The notes: generated by a model from the sequence alone, not told the origin. DNA of 64,000 bases from Thereva unica (GCA_949987705.1 OX465281.1:194729112-194793111); one strand, 5' to 3'. Counted from the first letter of the stretch, positions 44,206 to 54,603 are shown. A program made the numbers and translations.

Positions 44206-45174
44206 TAGAGTTGAGCCGGACTTACAAGAGGCAGTTCATTTGTCCCGTACACGATAGTAAATTGTACTGAGGCCTCAACTTTTTTAAATGTCCCGGTTCA
44301 AAAATAATGTACTACTGGGATATGAGCGTGTATCGTGCGTTTGTAAATTACGAAGTGGAGAGACATTTCTTACTTCTTTTGCAGCAGCAAAATATCCAAT
44401 CTGAACTGCGCCGAGGTGAGATTGTAAACACGAACTGGAACAACATTTTCTTATTTCTTTTGCGACAATAAAATATCCAATTCGGATTGCGGCGAGGTGA
44501 GATTGTAAACACGAACTGGAGAGAAATCTCTTACATTTTTGAAGGAGTGAAATTTTATACTAAAGAGACAATTCTTACATTTTACGAGGAAGGTGAATTT
44601 TGTGCTGAAGAGATAATTCTTACATTTTTCGAGGGAGGTAACAATTCTTACATTTTTCGAGGGAGGTGAATTTTGTACTGAAGAGACAATTCTTACATTT
44701 TTCGAGGGAGATAAATTTTGTACTGAAGAGACAACTCTTACATTTTTTGGAGGGAGTGAAGTTGGAGAGATATTTCTTACATTTTTCGAGGGAGGTAAAA
44801 TTTTATTTTTATTTTTTAATCTCTATCTGTAACAATAAAATATTTTCGTGTTATTTTCAATTTTAGGGAGTTTCATTTTATCTGTAAATATGTTTTTCTT
44901 TATACAGTTAACAAAAATTTTAAAGAATATTTTTGTAATCAACATTCATAGGCACGATAATTAATATTTCCATTCATGCATTTATCATTTATCGTATCCT
45001 CTCTTTCGCAAACGCAATCTCCCCCATCGCAACGTTTGAGCCATTCACTATGTGACGTGCTAGCACAATACAATGGCACCTCGCCTCATTTGAAGTGAGA
45101 CATTGTACTGGTTCAAAAGGAAAAAGAGGCTCCTCTTACAAACTCATTTTATTATCGTGTCCTACCCAACACTA
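44206..45174. mobile_element. hAT-type MITE with 8-bp target duplication, in the Bel/Pao integrase
   Basis: GACGTAAG occurs at 44198-44205 and 45175-45182. The ends are TAGAGTTGAGCCGGAC and the inverted TAGTGTTGGGTAGGAC, which have the hAT-like TAGNGTTG start. Its interior is a minisatellite and it carries no transposase. Confidence 0.9.
44325..44810. repeat. Minisatellite inside the hAT MITE
   Basis: Two repeats of about 105 bp (ccgaggtgagattgtaaac) at 44325-44530 are followed by about six variable repeats of about 45 bp (ttcttacatttttcgaggga). Reading frames across it are simple consequences of the repeats. Confidence 0.8.
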
Positions 45175-45282
45175 GACGTAAGGTACAAATCATAAGCTGA
45201 ATTCCTCCATGTAATGTTGATTTGTGAGTCTCGTCAAAATGTGGTTATTTCGTGGTGACTCGGCAATATAACTGGATGTTTT

Positions 45283-46929
45283 TCATTCCATGGTATATTT
45301 GCTTGCTGCAAACGCCCGCCTACTCTTAATATTCCTATGCCATCTATAAAAGGATTTAATCCTTGCAATGATTTGGTTTCCTGATTCAAGTTCTCGTATT
45401 TCTATATGAAATGTCTCTTTTTGAGCTCTTTTTATCCAGAATTGCAAACTATTTTCAATCTCTTCCGTTGACAAGGTACTTGATTTTAAATGCTTTTTTC
45501 TACATAAATATACAAAACGAAAACAATATGCAGTTACCCGTAGAAGTATTCCTATTGTCGAGTACCTTTTTATAAGTAGGTCGAAATTTGACGGCTCCGA
45601 TTTCGTTGCAAGATTGATGTTTATTTTTGATACTCTTGCTTCTAAGTTGTCATCATTGCATTTGGGAAGTACTGGCCAATATTCAGAAGAATGCTTTAAC
45701 CAATTCGGCCCATTCCACCAAAGAGTCGCGTTCGTTACTTCTTGTGGTAATAGACCTCTCGTCGCACAATCGGCAGGATTTTGATTTGTGGGAACATACC
45801 CCCAATCGTTTGCGCTGCAGACCTCTTGAATTTCTGCTACTCTGTTGGCAATAAAGGTTTTGTATTTCATTGGATGTCCACGAAGCCATGATAAGACAAT
45901 TGTTGAGTCGGTCCACGCTCGAAATTTTATATCCTTGAACTCCATTGCCTTTTTTGTCACTGCATACAATCTCGCCAACAATAATGCTCCGCACAATTCA
46001 ATTCGTGGTAATGATATTTGCTTGATAGAGGTGACTTTCGATTTTGCAGTTAACAAAGTGATCTTGATGTTGTTACCATCCGTTGAACGCACATAGAGCA
46101 CTGCAGCATACGCTTGTAACGAGCCGTCGCAAAAACCGTGAATTTCGACGGACCCAGAATTTGTAGATATCCATCTTGGGATTTCAATATTTTCAATGAA
46201 CTTTATTTGCTCCAATGTTTTGTGCCAAATTTCCAAAATATCATTAGGGATTGTTTGATCCCATTCTGTTCCTCTAATCCATAGAACTTGCATTAAAATT
46301 TTCATTTTAATGATGAAAGGTGCTAAAAACCCGAGCGGATCGAACAATTTCGAAATTTCACTTAATAATTTCCTTTTTGTGATTTTAGTGTCTTTTTCAA
46401 GGTTTATAGAGAGCTTATATTTAAACTTATCATTTTTGGGGTACCAATTGAGTCCTAAGGTTTTTACACTTTCACTAACATTAAATTCAAGAACACCACT
46501 GATTTCTCTGTCTTTTAATGGAATGTTATTTAATAATTCTATTTTGTTTGATGTCCACTTTCTTAGATTAAAACCGCCTGAATTTAATAACTGAATCAAT
46601 TCCTTTTGTAAAGCTAAACAGTGATCAATAGAATCGGTTCCGGTTAGTAGATCATCTACGTAAAAGTCGGATTTTACTATATCGGATGCGAGGGGATAGT
46701 GTATGGACTCATCATCGGCTAACTGGTGCAAAGTGCGGACCGCTAAATATGGTGCCGCTGTAGTTCCAAAAGTCACAGTTTGTAATTTATAATCTTTGAT
46801 TGGGTTGTCTGGAGAATTTCTCCATAGGATACGTTGAAAATCGGCGTCTTCTTCGTGAATACGTATTTGGCGGTACATCTTTTCGATGTCCGCCATTATA
46901 GCGATGCGATGTTTTCTCCACCTTAACAA
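45283..46929 (-). CDS. Bel/Pao pol: reverse transcriptase, Pao peptidase-type linker and RNase H (548 aa)
   Basis: This is the replication core of the element. From the first Met the order is IMADIEKMYRQI (RT motif A, residues 11-22), TVTFGTTAAPYLAVR (51-65), FYVDDLLTG (YVDD catalytic motif, 89-97), SKLFDPLGFLAPF (193-205, the Pao A17 signature) and RNase H with candidate catalytic residues in FCDGSLQAYAA (D268), RIELCGALL (E311), AWTDSTIVL (D341) and NPADCATRG (D387). The frame is open for 1.6 kb, which suggests little decay. Coding sequence continues upstream of the Met into a region with stops (46930-47160), so the true N-terminus of RT is broken. Downstream the frame runs toward the integrase zinc-binding segment before the hAT MITE. 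Confidence 0.93.
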   Translation of the reverse strand: MLRWRKHRIAIMADIEKMYRQIRIHEEDADFQRILWRNSPDNPIKDYKLQTVTFGTTAAPYLAVRTLHQLADDESIHYPLASDIVKSDFYVDDLLTGTDSIDHCLALQKELIQLLNSGGFNLRKWTSNKIELLNNIPLKDREISGVLEFNVSESVKTLGLNWYPKNDKFKYKLSINLEKDTKITKRKLLSEISKLFDPLGFLAPFIIKMKILMQVLWIRGTEWDQTIPNDILEIWHKTLEQIKFIENIEIPRWISTNSGSVEIHGFCDGSLQAYAAVLYVRSTDGNNIKITLLTAKSKVTSIKQISLPRIELCGALLLARLYAVTKKAMEFKDIKFRAWTDSTIVLSWLRGHPMKYKTFIANRVAEIQEVCSANDWGYVPTNQNPADCATRGLLPQEVTNATLWWNGPNWLKHSSEYWPVLPKCNDDNLEARVSKININLATKSEPSNFDLLIKRYSTIGILLRVTAYCFRFVYLCRKKHLKSSTLSTEEIENSLQFWIKRAQKETFHIEIRELESGNQIIARIKSFYRWHRNIKSRRAFAASKYTME

Positions 46930-47347
46930 TATTCACCACAGATCGTCCTGAATCTTAGAGCCAGGCATGAGGAGCTCATTCAGCGATGGACCACCATAAG
47001 TTTTATGTGACGCATGAAACACTACTCGGAGTTTTGTTGTAGTGCTCTCTTTTAGTAGATACTGCATGGTGAGGGAGGTAATTTGTTTTGTAAGATATGA
47101 ATCCATTTTCATTTTGAACCATATTTTCTATTTCAGGTGTGCTGACTGGAATCATGTGTCCTTAGTCCAAATATTCTTGCAAACACTTTGAATATTCTTG
47201 TTGGAGTCCGTCAGATTTTGTAAATTGACCTTCGAGCTGTTTAAATCGAAATAAAGCTGCACTACGAGATCTGCCGAATAAAAGTCCCTGGTTTATATTC
47301 TTGAAGGGAAGACGAACGGTATACCGACCATCTGAAGAACGAACCAC
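46930..47347 (-). pseudogene. Bel/Pao pol, segment between protease and RT, frameshifted
   Basis: The frame at 47162-47347 reads SDGRYTVRLPFKN, FGRSRSAALFRFKQLE and YSKCLQEYLD, the usual segment that links protease to RT in Bel/Pao. A shift separates it from the protease ORF near 47340, and in-frame stops follow at 46940-47160. The polyprotein could therefore not be made as one piece. Confidence 0.8.
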
Positions 47348-48565
47348 TGTTTTTTGTAGTATTCTTCACACAATTTTTCTTCTTGACTTAGGATGCTTGT
47401 GGTGGGAATTTCTTCAACTTCCCAGCATTTTCGAAGTTGTTCGTTGAGTGACGTATAACAGCAAAATGATGATGATGCTGGTTCAGATATTTTCTCAAGT
47501 ATTTCTCCAGACAATATCCATCCTAATATTGTCTTTTGTGCGATGAGAGTTCCGCTTGCACCAATACGAAGACCTTTGCGTATTATCTTACAATATACAT
47601 CTACTCCTAGTAACATTTCTATTTTTCCAGGTTGATAATATTCTGGATCTGCTAATTTTAAATGTTTTAGATGATTCCATGATGACATCGGTTTAATCTT
47701 TTTCGATGGAAGTATGCTGGTTAATTTATCAAGCACCGATGCCTCTACCATTACCTGGTCCTTATTATAGAGCGAAGCTATGATTAAGGATACACGATTT
47801 CTTACTGTACCTACCCTCACATTGGTTATACCGAATATCTCAGTACGCGCTTGCGAAGTTGATAATTTCAAGCGTTGCACCAAGGAGCTCGCGATGAACG
47901 TTGACTGAGATCCTGGATATATTAGTACTCGTGCTATAGTTTCAACGCCACTACCAGAAGATATTTTTACTAATGCTGTTGCTAAAAATGCCTCAGCTAC
48001 TTGGAGATTTGTTTCGGCATGAAATGCTGTATGAAAGGTGTTGGTAGATGCTTCCGGTTTCGCAATTTTCATGTTTGTATTATTGTCACTTTGAAAATCA
48101 TTTTTAAAATGTTTTGTTTTATTTTCTATTGTTGTGTCGTCATGTAACAGAGTGTGGTGACGGTGTTTGCACTTAAAACAAGATGAACGACTTGTACAAT
48201 CACTCGAAATATGACCCTTAGATAAACAATTGGAACACAAATGTTTTTGTATGACTGTATTTCGCCTACCGGCGTGATCTAAGCCGATGAATTGTGAGCA
48301 TTGTCTAATTGAGTGGGGCCCAGAACAAAAGGCACAACTATATGGCTTGCTTAAGTAAAAGGAGTGTTTTTGGCTAATAGATCTTTGATTATTTTTCGTG
48401 CTGCCTACTGATTCCAGTGCTCTAAACTGACCTTCCAGGAACGTTTTCAAAGTTTCATAGGACGGGAACTCTTGATCAGCCCCAACCTCCTGCTCCCAAA
48501 GTTTTCTTGTTTCTGTCGGCAGCCTTTCGCTGACAATATAAGTAAAAATTATGTCCCATGCTTTA
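47293..48565 (-). pseudogene. Bel/Pao gag C-terminal part, zinc knuckles and aspartic protease
   Basis: In the open frame 47293-48624 the first 20 residues come from the MITE. After that come KAWDIIFTYIVSERLP (gag), three Cys/His clusters (CAFCSGPHSIRQC at 97-109, CSNCLSKGHISSDC at 130-143, CFKCKHRHHTLLH at 149-161) and the retropepsin-like domain with LIYPGSQSTFI at about 234-244. The usual catalytic Asp before the Gly-Ser pair is replaced by Tyr (Y236) as I read it, which would inactivate the protease. Further segments LLGVDVYCKII and ILGWILSG are typical of the family. It is cut off from the rest of gag by the MITE and from pol by a frameshift. Confidence 0.88.
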
Positions 48566-49165
48566 AGCCCTGACCTAATATTCCGTACCGTACCGTAACC
48601 GTAAGTACCGTAATCTACGAACATAAGTGTTCATATGGCACCGACCTAAATTGACTTAATAAACTTGCCGAATGTTCGTTAAATTCTCGAATGGTCCGTA
48701 ATGGTGCCGTAAGAATGGCACGAAACCTTAGCATCCGTTAGCTATTTAAAAAACTTGTTCACATTTTAACAATTTTTTTAAAAATTGGAGCAGTAAATGA
48801 CTTGAAATATTATAATTAAAAATTCAAAGTTCTTTTTATTCATTCTGGTGTGAATAAAGAATTGTCCTGAATCCAATTTTTTGATTTTTAGAAATGTTAC
48901 ACGGTAATATCCGTGGATGTTTCTCATTTTATTTATGGCGCGATTTTTATTCCTTCTTTTCCTCTGATCACTTCTAATCTGTTTGTAATGCTTCCACAGC
49001 TTAAATAATGCAAATAAATCTCTTAAATCTTTGTTTATGCTATCCATTTTGCACTTCTCACTTGCCACTTTACGTTTTCATTTAGGGCATCTTGCAAAAT
49101 GCCGTAACTGAGCTCAGATTCGTTCAATTTTGTTACGGTACGGTACGGAATATTAGGTCCAAGCT
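48566..49165 (-). mobile_element. Harbinger-type MITE with TTA duplication, in the Bel/Pao gag gene
   Basis: The ends are AGCCCTGACCTAATATTCCG and the inverted AGCTTGGACCTAATATTCCG, followed inside by repeats of CCGTACCGTA. TTA occurs at 48563-48565 and 49166-49168, and removing the insert with one TTA leaves the gag frame uninterrupted. The 3-bp TWA-type duplication and the internal ORF point to PIF/Harbinger. It is 600 bp long, too short for a full transposase plus Myb-like gene. Confidence 0.88.
48778..49068 (-). pseudogene. Harbinger transposase N-terminal remnant (96 aa)
   Basis: The sequence includes a basic stretch (RSDQRKRRNKNRA) and ends FFIHTRMNKKNFEFLI, resembling the 'FR[MI]S...F..LL' element before the catalytic domain of PIF/Harbinger nucleases. 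The DDE catalytic part is absent. It shows that the MITE is a deletion derivative of an autonomous element. Confidence 0.55.
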
Positions 49166-49825
49166 TTAGTCTTAACTTGTAGATTTTTCAAAGACTGAAT
49201 ACACTCCTCTGTGGTGTCAAGGAGCCTTCTGATGTTCGCCGCAGTTTCTGAACTAGCACTTGGTTGTGAAAACAAAGTTTTTAGCTGGTTTTTTATTAGT
49301 AGTCTTTTGTTATCGAATCGTCTTATTAGTGCATTCCAGGCTGGTTCGTAATTTGCTTCAGTGATAATATAATGTTTCACGATTTGCGCTGCTTCACCTT
49401 GCAGACTACATTTTAAATAGTGTACCTAATTTTCTTACATTCGATAATCCCTTATTATTGTGCACTAATGTTGTATACAGATCATGGAATGAAAGCCAGT
49501 CTTTGTATTCTCCCGAGAATTTAGGTATGTTTATTCTAAGAAGTTGCGTATCTTCCTTCTCCACGAACTTTTCAATTACTTTTTCGGTTTCCAAGGATTT
49601 CTCTTTCTGCATGGAGGTTTGTGGCGATGGATTTAAAATCAGATTATCTTCTTCCATCTGCGTTTTAGTTTCAATGAAAAATTCTTCAGCCTCGCCATAC
49701 ACCCCTTCGATGAAATATTCAAGGGAATCTATTTTATTTTCTACCTTACAATCCTTTTTATATTTCGCTAAATTTACTTTCATGGACTCATATAGCTCAT
49801 ATTGTTCTGCCACTAAAACATCCAT
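49153..49825 (-). pseudogene. Bel/Pao gag, N-terminal part, frameshifted
   Basis: The start at 49825 gives MDVLVAEQYELYESMK, a charged coiled-coil-like region, then INIPKFSGEYKDWLSFHDLY, the conserved gag motif of Pao-type elements, and GLSNVRKLGTL. A frameshift near 49390 leads to the segment HYIITEANYEPAWNALIRRF and NIRRLLDTTEE, ending at the Harbinger MITE. Start choice rests on the first Met after the primer site and leader. Confidence 0.85.
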
Positions 49826-50016
49826 TTCTTATTTATTATTTATAATATATATGTATATTATTGGTATATACGAATATGATGAATTGGAACTTACTCACCG
49901 GTAATGGCTACCCCAATGTGTGTACACGTGTATAACCTTTTAGTCCCAATTCACTGAAAATGATGTATAATCACCAACTCAATCGTTTTTATGAAACCTG
50001 CACTAATTTTCACAGA

Positions 50017-50033
50017 TCCGGCTCGAAGGACCA
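50017..50033 (-). other. Bel/Pao primer binding site, tRNA-Tyr type
   Basis: The minus strand reads TGGTCCTTCGAGCCGGA, three bases inside the 5' LTR. It is complementary to the 3' end of a tRNA whose acceptor begins CCTTCGA, as eukaryotic tRNA-Tyr does. The position and the leading TGG fit a primer binding site. Confidence 0.85.
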
Positions 50034-50036
50034 AAA

Positions 50037-50633
50037 TGTTCAAGTACGATAAAATATTGTACGCCGAAATTATGCAAAATGTCCAAGTCCGAAATAAATT
50101 TTGATTTAATATATTTCCTTTTTTACAACCAAAAACGGTTTCCGCACATCCACTCAAAATCAGTATAATAGGAAATGATCGAAAGAAATATTTAATAAAA
50201 TTCGAAGAAAAAAATCGATTTTTTATGTTTTTATAATTATTTATTCTCTAATACAACTTCTCGAGTTTATGGCCGAAAAACGAATAATAATTTTTACAAA
50301 AAACGGTAAAAAAAGCAAGTAGATATTCGAAAATTAATTGTTATGCATTGATCAATTTAACTACTGCTCCATCTACATTTGAGAAAAATTAATTATTAAA
50401 AGTTATAAACTAAAGTTGACAGTTCAATACATGTGTTTTAGAAGGTAATATAAACAATGTCATAAAAGGAAAGTTACTTAATAAATTAAATTTAATTCAA
50501 ATTTCTTCCAGATCCCAGTCACCAGCCATTCAGCCTGCAGATATTTAAAATTCTTCAGATAAGTGATGTGCAAAGTGACCATAAATTCTTTGTTGAAAAT
50601 ATTTTTTCCTTTTTCAGAAGATGATCGTGAACA
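50037..50633 (-). repeat. Bel/Pao 5' LTR
   Basis: It is nearly identical to 41320-41916 with the same TGTTCAAG...GTGAACA ends. In the element's orientation this is the upstream LTR and would hold the promoter, but I do not see an obvious TATA box. Confidence 0.93.
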
Positions 50634-50725
50634 CCACTCTTCGCTAGTTGATCTGCTGTATCTAAGTCAATTGCTAGATTATCGAATGTTTTCAAACGAT
50701 CGTATTCTTGTTTCAAGTTTATCAT
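50634..50725 (-). pseudogene. BIR-domain ORF, 5' part (N-terminal half of the BIR)
   Basis: The Met at 50725 opens MINLKQEYDRLKTFDNL and continues to TADQLAKSG, where the Bel/Pao LTR interrupts it. RLKTF followed about 20 residues later by QLA.[ST]G is the N-terminal half of a BIR, including the conserved Arg. The usual Trp after the TF block is not present. The Met lies about 21 nt after the stop codon of the integrase fragment on the same strand, as expected for neighbouring genes of one element. Cellular or viral ancestry cannot be told from this length. The gene cannot make a BIR protein as it stands. Confidence 0.72.
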
Positions 50726-50746
50726 TTTGAATGAATATAGCAGGTT

Positions 50747-51005
50747 TTATATCACGTCTTTTATATTAATCCAAGGGTTGTGTTTTGATGGAAACCCTTT
50801 TCTTTTCATAACCTTTTCTACTACATAAACATCAGGGTTTTCACAGAAGCTATTTCTGGTTCATAAAATCTGCGTTGAATTATATTTACTTGGTAATCTT
50901 CGAGAATATGTGTTGTCGGGTAAACAGGTTTAACTTATTTTATTTTAAATATCTCTGCAGACCAATTAGGTGTATTTTTTTTTATGTGATAGACTAGAGA
51001 CTTAG
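50747..51005 (-). pseudogene. Polinton/Maverick-type integrase, C-terminal tail with chromodomain
   Basis: Minus-strand frames give TPNWSAEIFKI, then after a stop YPTTHILEDYQ and RRFYEPEI. After a frameshift they give PDVYVVEKVMKRKG and GFPSKHNPWINIKDVI with a stop at 50747. The series TPNWS.EIF, LEDY, FYE.E, DVY.VEKV..RKG, then W[IL] is the C-terminal tail of Polinton/Maverick (and Ginger-like) integrases, where a chromodomain reads histone marks or guides insertion. About eight residues are missing between KRKG and GFPS. The catalytic core is lost upstream, where a SINE and an RTE-like LINE lie. It is a clear remnant, not a functional gene. Confidence 0.72.
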
Positions 51006-51179
51006 GGAAAGCCCCTTTGTACTGTTCGACAATCTATTTTTTTCGTATAGAATGTCGAACAGCAGCTCTAGCCGGAAGATAGAGAGTAGAGTAGAAAGAG
51101 AGAGAGAAGGAAGGATCTGCCACAACCTAGCCGTGATATATATTATTCCACCTACTTCCAACCATTTCACGAATCTCAT

Positions 51180-51394
51180 CAGCCAACCGATGACATGCGC
51201 TTGGTGGAGCGGGGAAGGACTAGCGAAGGCTATGACAGGATGAATCAGGAATGTAAAGAGGGGAGAAGAAAGAAGGAAAGTTATATGGGCGGGAAAGTGG
51301 AAAAGGCGAAGGACCGTGGGGCTCGGCCGGGATTCGAACCCGGGACCTCTGGGATAGTAGTCAGGCGCCTTACCCCTAGACTACCGAGGCCCCC
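51180..51394 (-). mobile_element. tRNA-derived SINE, copy 2
   Basis: On the minus strand the head reads ggggcctcggtagtctaggg and contains a consensus B box (ggttcgaatcc, complement at 51330-51340). The body matches copy 1 (10712-10945). The tail may extend to about 51040, but the end is unclear. The tRNA-like head does not form a good anticodon arm, so I do not call it a tRNA gene. Confidence 0.72.
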
Positions 51395-51436
51395 TAAGGT
51401 GTATAACTCTTTTCGAATACATGTTTATGTCTACTT

Positions 51437-53130
51437 ATCTTCTTCTTTTTGTTCTTTGATCCGTTAGCTGGCGGTCCGAGCCGGACGTCCCCGCAATGGA
51501 TACGCTGCTGTTGGCGCCGCTGGGTCTCGAGCTCTATTCATGATTCGCTTCCATTCTTGCCGGTTTTTGGCGACATCTCGAGCCTTGGTAACTGATAACC
51601 GTTGATTCTTTAGGTCACCCTCGATAATCTTCAGCCACGTTTTCTTCGGCGTAGCGGGACGGTCTCACCAGAGAAGTTTACGTGGCAAGCGGTCATCATT
51701 CATTCGGCAAACATGTCCAAATCACCGTAGTCGACGTTTTTGCATTTCTTCTTCGATCAGTGTCTGCTGATCGCATTTTTGTCCGTCTGTCGCGTTCCGA
51801 AGGCGATCGCGTAGTCAGACACCGAGGATCTGCCTCAAGCATCGCATTTGGAAGATCTCGAGCTTGTTAACGTCCAGTTTGAACAGTGTCCACGTTTCAG
51901 ATCCATAAAGAAGAATCGGAAGGATCAACGCTTGGTAAAGGCGTACTTTTGTTTTGATGGAAATATTTGATTGTTTCCATATGCACCAGTTGAGCGAGGG
52001 GAAGGTTGTTGTTGCCTGGCCGGTGCGGCTGTGAACGTCGGACGTCGATGCCACTTTCGTTTCCTCAACCAATGATACCAAATATTTGAACATCGGAACT
52101 TGTTCGATTTGGGCTCCATCGAGGTGAGCACTGGCCCTCGATCCGTCCGTTGTGAGTACTTTGGTCTTTTCCGCATTGATTTTTAATCCGTAGGACTGGG
52201 CAATGCGAGAAATCTCGTATAAGATATCTGTTGTTTCGGCCTCTGTGTCAGCGTAGACGGCGCTATCGTCGGCGAGCATTAAGCCGGTTACGAAGTTATT
52301 GTCGTCGTATCGAACTCCGAGTCGTCCATCGAATGCTTCACGCATAATGGCATCGATCACAACGCTGAAGAGAAGTGGCGAAGCGACGTCTCCCTGTAGG
52401 ACATCCGTTTGAATCGGGAACTCCTCAGATAAGTCACTTCGAATACGAAGGCTGCTGGTTGAGCCATCGTACGACTCTTGGAGAAGTTGGATGATCCTCA
52501 ATGGCACGTGTTCGGTTTCCAAGATTTCCCACAAGCTGTTTCAATCTATGCAATCGAAAGCGGATTTGAAATCGATGAAAACGACGACAGTTCGTTTGCC
52601 GCAACGAATTCTTTCTTCCATTAGCTGACGGGGTGCGAATATCTGATAAATACATCCTCGATGTAGTCTAAATCCCGCTTGTTCTTTCGTTTCGTTTACT
52701 CTCGATGTTTCTGGAGCCTCGATTGCATGATTTTCGTAAATACTTTACCGACAATCGAAAGAAGGCTAATACCGCGATAATTCTTGCGTTCACCACGGTT
52801 GCCTTTTTTCAAAATTGTGACAACGGTCGCTCTCTCCCCCGCCGACGGAGCACGATCCGAATGCCATATGTGTATTATGAGGACATGAAGTTGTTGTGAT
52901 AATACATCACCTCCGGCTTTGATCATCTCGGCGGTTACTTGGTCTATTCCCGGCGCTTTTCTATTTTTCAGCGATTTTACAGCTGTCTTCACCTCGATTA
53001 TTGTCGGTTCGGTATCGAGAAACTGATTCGTCGGCTGTTCGATAATCTTCGGTTTCATTCGCTTCCACTAATCCACGAGGTCCAGACAGCTGTCCGACAG
53101 ACTGACGATCGTCAGTGTCCAGGTAAGTCG
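51437..53130 (-). mobile_element. Second RTE-like LINE, 5'-truncated, with GAA-rich tail
   Basis: The minus-strand element ends in gaacaaaaagaagaagataag just after its stop region. It shows RT coding sequence upstream and no endonuclease domain. It is distinct in sequence from the family at 35983-37994. No target duplication was found. Confidence 0.78.
51815..53058 (-). pseudogene. RTE-like reverse transcriptase, second family, frameshifted
   Basis: 52696-53058 gives LKNRKAPGIDQVTAEMIKAG and NYRGISLLSIVGKVFTKIM (RT motifs 0-2). An out-of-frame stretch near 52560-52610 gives VVVFIDFKSAFDCID (motif A) followed by a stop. 51815-52534 gives VLQGDVASPLLFSVVIDAIM (motif B), LMLADDSAVYADT (LADD where YADD is usual), INAEKTKVLT and LPILLYGSETWTL. 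C-terminal coding continues toward 51480 in other frames (FGHVCRMNDDRLP). At least two frameshifts are present, so it is inactive. Confidence 0.85.
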
Positions 53131-54603
53131 TAGTTCCAATAGCGCAACAACTGAACGCTGCATATGTAAAAATATCTGATGTATTCTAAGAAAGGGCATA
53201 TATGACTTGTAGCTAGGTGCATTTGCCTAATTTTGAGGCAAATATAATGATATAAGGATTTTATTTTAGGCTTTTACACAACGTCCGGAGTAATTATATT
53301 CAGCAAATTATATAGTGCCTTAATACACGAAGACGCAAACTTCTGATGCAAAAGCTATTTTTGATCAAACAGTCCTATTTTAAGCAACTCTCAACTTCGT
53401 CTTTATCTTCAAAAAACAGCTTATGCTTTAAATGTATGGCTCCTCATGTATTTGGACTCATATCATACATAACTTGAACAACTTTCTTCAAATTCGAAAA
53501 AGTCCTCCATCCAGTTAAAAATCAATTAAATTACACACAATTTATCAACTTTACTAGTTCTACTGACGTAAACACATTAAATTTTTCAAACCCCCTTAAT
53601 TATTTTATCCAAGAGCACACCAATTTACATATACATATATATATTAAGCGTCAGGACCTTAAGCTTCATTTATCAGGCAAGGATAATTGGAGTCAACTGC
53701 AAAAAGACCGTAAGTGTGAAATTACAAGTATATAGGATACGATAACACATCACTATAAATGCTCGGAAGCATCTACATCCAATCCTTTGAGGTTGAGAGT
53801 GAATTTTTTCTATTCAAGTGGGTGAAGCGAACGTGCCTTTAGGATACCGGAACTAGAGTCAGAGAGGAGACTCACTGCTTGAATCCTAATTAACTTAGTT
53901 AGCTCCAACTATTCATTAGACAGTATTACGCTCCGATAAATCACCTAATCAATCAAATTAGGAAAATGTTTTCGAAAACCTTTCGTTGATTACGTTATCC
54001 AACGGCAAGGACGGTTGAGAGGGTACAGATTAATTTACGCCCGTGAAAAGATGGAGGAACGAACATTTGCAAGTATCTCAAGGGCTCAAGTTATACGGTG
54101 AACTGTTTCTGACTGATAAGTTGCGGAGACCTAAATTACACGAAATTTGAATAAAGCAGAGCGCTGTACGGGCCATCAACCTCCATATTAGTGGCTGGGA
54201 AAACAGGTTAATCCTACTTCTTAGTAAGATGAGGTTTAAAGAACAACAAAATTCAATTAGTATCTTGTAGTTGTGGGTAATGAAAGGATATTTTTTTTTG
54301 CTCAATAATTACATTCTCCACTTTTGAAACAACCGCGGAATTGTAATGGATAATAAAAGGTTGCCAAACGAGGGAGCTTCGATTCCTGTTTGCTTGTGGA
54401 TGCGAACGTGTGTTGGTACAGCATTAAACTGGAAATTGAACAGTGATTATTTTTATTTTAAGTTGATATTCTGAGCTTGTTAAAAAGTGTATACTTTTGA
54501 CGATCGATATTTAACAACAAGGTAACAGTTTTGATCCTAGTAAGTAGCAGTAAGTAAACTCGAAGTGACATTACTTGTTACAGTGGTTTGAAATAACGGT
54601 TTG
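53131..54603. other. No recognisable gene in 1.5 kb
   Basis: A TA-rich microsatellite lies at about 53629-53647. The 75-codon minus frame at 54078-54305 has no domain. I see nothing else. Confidence 0.42.

Larger units (their letters stand above)
41320..50633 (-). mobile_element. Bel/Pao LTR retrotransposon, complete with LTRs and 5-bp TSD, carrying three later insertions
   Basis: LTRs of 597 bp at 41320-41916 and 50037-50633 are flanked by CCACT (41315-41319 and 50634-50638). By eye I count about seven differences between the LTRs, so the insertion is fairly recent. The order on the minus strand is LTR, tRNA-Tyr-type primer site, gag, zinc knuckles, protease, RT, RNase H, integrase and C-terminal domain, which is Bel/Pao. 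A Harbinger MITE (48566-49165), a hAT MITE (44206-45174) and a Helitron (42755-43840) each interrupt coding sequence. Without them the element would be about 6.7 kb. Confidence 0.95.

Noticed and set aside
51320..51394. A tRNA gene on the minus strand
   Set aside because: A and B box sequences are present, but the anticodon arm does not fold and the same head occurs with a shared body at 10712. It is a SINE.
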